In this document: in pieces, positions 4,817-7,037 of the stretch
Layout of the letters: each line of letters starts with the position of its first letter
Numbering within the stretch: the first letter of the stretch is position 1
Position numbers and translations under genes: made by a program
Assembly: GCA_034005175.1 (NCBI GenBank)
Contig: JAVEVF010000095.1
Span: forward strand, 1-7,037
Source: JAVEVF01 sp034005175
GTDB taxonomy: Bacteria > Actinomycetota > Coriobacteriia > Anaerosomatales > SLCP01
Direction of reading: 5' to 3'
Length of the DNA stretch: 7,037 bases
Notes under the pieces: generated by a model
The model's database searches: none
Told to the model about the DNA's origin: nothing
Seen by the model: only the letters and a program-made list of their open reading frames with translations

Positions 4817-6487
4817 ATGGCGTCAAAGAAGGTCTTCATCGTGCATGAGGATCAATCGGTTGTTGATGAGCTGCGTGCATCGTTGGCATCCCGCGCAGCG
4901 GGTATCGAGGTCGTGAGCAGCCTCTCTGGGCCACAGGTGCCAACTGCCATCTCGGCGCAGCGCCCAGATGTGATCGTGGTCGATGCTGACCTGCCTGAGA
5001 CCGATGGCTACCTGCTCACCCATCAGCTGAAGCAGCAGGCCCAGATTGCGGAGGTCCCTGTCATCATCATCGCCGCAGACCCTGATGAGGCTTCGGCGCT
5101 ACGAGCAAGGCAGGCCGGTGCTGCCGCGTATCTGCCCTCGGCAGGGGCCGTAGAAGCCGTCTGCGACAGGATCCTCGCGTTCGCCGGCTCAGCCGAGCGG
5201 ACGGATGAGCCGAGGAACGTGGCACAAAGCGCAGACATGGGCGCATCTGCGACGCAATCCCAGGGCATGGCGGCGCACAGCGTCCAGGAAGTGCCTCCGG
5301 TAACCGAGCAGTTCGATACCGGGTACCTGCAGCCCGTGGAGACGGCGGATCACATCTCAGAAGTCGCTGGATCGGCCGAGATCTCCGTTCTTGGTGAGCC
5401 CCCTGCGCCAGGCAGGAGCAATCTGCACATCGACGACCTGCTACACCTGCTGATCGAGCGTGATGGCAGCGACCTGCATCTCACCGTGGGAAGCCCCCCG
5501 GGGTTGAGACTGCGCGGCGAGATCGTACCGCTTGAGGACACGCCTCCGTTGCAGCCGCGCGATACGATGGAGATGATCTTCAACATCCTCTCAGAAGAGC
5601 AGCGCAGGCGTTTTGAGACCGAGCTCGAGCTTGACTTCGCGTACAGCATGCCGGGCGTCTCGCGTTTTCGTGCCAACGTCTTCCAGCAACGCAACTCGAT
5701 GGGCGCGGTGTTCCGGGCGATTCCCGTAGCGGTACCCACCATCGAGGAGCTCGGCCTTCCGAAAGTGTGTCGCACCCTTGCTGACCGCCCTCGCGGACTG
5801 GTGCTTGTGACCGGTCCGACCGGGTCGGGCAAGTCCACGACGCTTGCTGCGATGATCGACCACATCAACGAGACGCGGCCTATGCACATCGTCACACTCG
5901 AAGACCCCATCGAGTTCGTACATAGGAACAAGAAGGCGTACGTCAACCAGCGCGAGATCGGATCAGACACGCACTCCTTCTCGGCGGCGCTCAAACGAGT
6001 GCTGCGACAGGATCCCGACGTCATCCTCGTGGGTGAGATGCGCGACCTTGAGACGATCGCAGCGGCGATCACCGCGGCCGAGACAGGCCATCTTGTGCTT
6101 GCCACACTCCACACTACCGGCGGTCCTGCTACGGTTGACCGCATCATCGACGTCTTCCCGCCGCACCAGCAGCAGCAGGTGCGTATGCAGCTCTCGACCA
6201 CGCTCGAAGGCGTCATGTCACAGGTGCTGATGCGTTCGACGGATGGCAGAACCCGTGTGATGGCCATGGAGATCATGCTCGGCATCCCCGCCATCTCCAA
6301 CCTCATACGGGAGGGTAAGACTCACCAGATGCCTACCATCATCCAAGGTGGTGCGTCGCAAGGAATGCAGACACTCGACCAAAGCCTCAAGAACCTGCTT
6401 CTCGGTGGTCGAATCACCTTCGATGAGGCCATCAGCAAGGCACAGAATCCCGTCGACCTCGCACAGATGGTGGGCCGCAGGCTCTGA
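4817..6487 (+). CDS. pilT: Receiver-PilT fusion: type IV pilus retraction ATPase
   Basis: This protein has 556 residues where a typical PilT has about 350. Residues 1-122 form a response-regulator receiver domain (acid pair E11/D12, phospho-acceptor D56 in VDADLPETDG). The usual Thr/Ser is A86 and the usual Lys is replaced near P107-S108. Residues of about 125-200 are a low-complexity, acidic/Ala-rich linker. Residues 201-556 are a complete PilT: Walker A GPTGSGKST (333-341), the Asp-box LEDPIEF (361-367), Walker B region DPDVILVGEMRD (399-410), His-box TGHLVLATLHT (423-433), and AISNLIREGKTHQM (492-505). PilT is a cytoplasmic hexameric ATPase that depolymerises pili for twitching. The receiver suggests direct input control of retraction, but its loss of switch residues makes classical phosphorylation doubtful. 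No other pilus gene is in the window. The ATG at 4817 has a strong AGGAGGT site. Confidence 0.94.
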   Translation: MASKKVFIVHEDQSVVDELRASLASRAAGIEVVSSLSGPQVPTAISAQRPDVIVVDADLPETDGYLLTHQLKQQAQIAEVPVIIIAADPDEASALRARQAGAAAYLPSAGAVEAVCDRILAFAGSAERTDEPRNVAQSADMGASATQSQGMAAHSVQEVPPVTEQFDTGYLQPVETADHISEVAGSAEISVLGEPPAPGRSNLHIDDLLHLLIERDGSDLHLTVGSPPGLRLRGEIVPLEDTPPLQPRDTMEMIFNILSEEQRRRFETELELDFAYSMPGVSRFRANVFQQRNSMGAVFRAIPVAVPTIEELGLPKVCRTLADRPRGLVLVTGPTGSGKSTTLAAMIDHINETRPMHIVTLEDPIEFVHRNKKAYVNQREIGSDTHSFSAALKRVLRQDPDVILVGEMRDLETIAAAITAAETGHLVLATLHTTGGPATVDRIIDVFPPHQQQQVRMQLSTTLEGVMSQVLMRSTDGRTRVMAMEIMLGIPAISNLIREGKTHQMPTIIQGGASQGMQTLDQSLKNLLLGGRITFDEAISKAQNPVDLAQMVGRRL

Positions 6488-6546
6488 CGATTGGCTCTTG
6501 AAGGGTACATACACCGCGTGAGTGCAGGCGCGGAAAGGACGCGTGG

Positions 6547-6993
6547 ATGGACAAGGTACGTGTTCGTTGGGCAGGAAAGCGGCAGCTGATCGGATGGGAT
6601 GAGGCGGGTCATGGTGTCGTCATGGACTCGTCGCGGGAGTATGGTGGCGAAGCAACAGGCGTGAGGCCGCTGGAGGTTATCCTGTATGGCCTTGCCGGCT
6701 GCATGACCATGGATGTCATCTCCATCCTGGAGAAGAAGCGACAGGATGTGAGAGGAATCGAGGTTGTTGTCGAAGGCGAGCAGCGCACCGACGAGTATCC
6801 GCGCATCTACACGAAGATTCAGCTGCACTTCAGCATCACAGGGTATGGCGTGGCAGAGGAAGCGGTACGTCGCTCAATCGAGCTTTCCGAGGAGAAGTAC
6901 TGCTCAGTCTCGGGTATGTTCGGTCCGCAGACGAGTGTCGTGACCTCCTTTGAGGTTGTTGAGGATAGCACGCCTGGAACCGTGTCGAGATAG
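6547..6993 (+). CDS. OsmC/Ohr-family protein
   Basis: This 148-residue cytoplasmic protein of the OsmC superfamily has both family cysteines: C52 in LAGCMTMDV, at the start of the central long helix, and C119 in EKYCSVSGM. In OsmC and Ohr these form the redox centre that reduces organic hydroperoxides. The N-terminal strands (VRVRWAGKRQLIGWDEAG) and GVRPLEVILYGLAGC fit the YhfA-like branch, whose substrates are less clear, so the peroxidase role is an inference from the family. The ATG at 6547 has GGAAAGGA seven bases upstream. It follows the pilT gene by 59 bp in the same direction and may be cotranscribed; no terminator or clear promoter was seen between them. Confidence 0.9.
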   Translation: MDKVRVRWAGKRQLIGWDEAGHGVVMDSSREYGGEATGVRPLEVILYGLAGCMTMDVISILEKKRQDVRGIEVVVEGEQRTDEYPRIYTKIQLHFSITGYGVAEEAVRRSIELSEEKYCSVSGMFGPQTSVVTSFEVVEDSTPGTVSR

Positions 6994-7006
6994 GGCAAGA
7001 TCGCCG

Positions 7007-7037
7007 ATGTCAGACGCGGTACTGCTACCCGTTTACA
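7007..7037 (+). CDS. Possible start of another gene, cut by the right edge
   Basis: An ATG 13 bases after the osmC-like stop opens a frame reading MSDAVLLPVY to the window end. The close spacing would fit an operon. However, only ten codons are visible and there is no good Shine-Dalgarno sequence (GGGCAAGA lies slightly upstream). No function can be proposed. Confidence 0.3.
   Translation, partial: MSDAVLLPVY

Noticed and set aside
6167..6178. Four tandem CAG triplets
   Set aside because: They encode Gln 451-454 inside the PilT domain; a short codon run, not a meaningful repeat element.
5350..6306. Long minus-strand open frame of 318 codons
   Set aside because: It is a shadow of the PilT coding region; its translation is rich in Ser, Arg and Cys and matches no family.

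Overview
The window is bacterial, with roughly 60% G+C, compact genes and clear Shine-Dalgarno sites. It looks like a Gram-positive anaerobe or facultative anaerobe, possibly of the Coriobacteriia/OPB41 type of Actinobacteria. That placement is an inference from gene content: a Tat-exported [NiFe] hydrogenase, a free-standing bacterial cytochrome b5-like domain, a DUF2249 protein, a Crp/Fnr regulator and a type IV pilus retraction ATPase. No rRNA or marker gene in the window fixes it.

Layout. Positions 1-600 (minus) hold the first 200 codons of a [NiFe]-hydrogenase small subunit, which runs off the left edge. Positions 601-1250 hold no convincing gene. Their minus strand, read as the hydrogenase leader, folds into a run of hairpins, including a possible three-way junction with a GNRA tetraloop at 844-898. 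Next are a small DUF2249 protein (1251-1511, plus) and a convergent HAD phosphatase (1536-2240, minus). A divergent Crp/Fnr regulator (2374-3042, plus) is followed by a 75-residue cytochrome b5-like heme protein (3130-3357, plus). The stop codon of that gene overlaps the stop of a convergent RlmD/TrmA-type rRNA uridine methyltransferase (3354-4658, minus). The right part holds a receiver-PilT fusion (4817-6487, plus), an OsmC-family protein (6547-6993, plus), and perhaps the start of another gene at the right edge.

How the genes may work together. The left half has a redox flavour: H2 oxidation, a Crp/Fnr switch, a heme carrier, and a DUF2249 protein of a family often found with anaerobic or nitrogen-oxide metabolism. 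This is proximity, not proof of a regulon. The regulator has no cysteine, so it is not an Fe-S oxygen sensor of the FNR kind, and it lacks the CRP arginine that binds the cAMP phosphate.

The most unusual item is the PilT ATPase, which carries an N-terminal response-regulator receiver. The receiver keeps the phospho-acceptor Asp and the acidic pair but has lost the conserved Thr/Ser and Lys switch residues. No CRISPR array, insertion sequence, tRNA or rRNA was seen.
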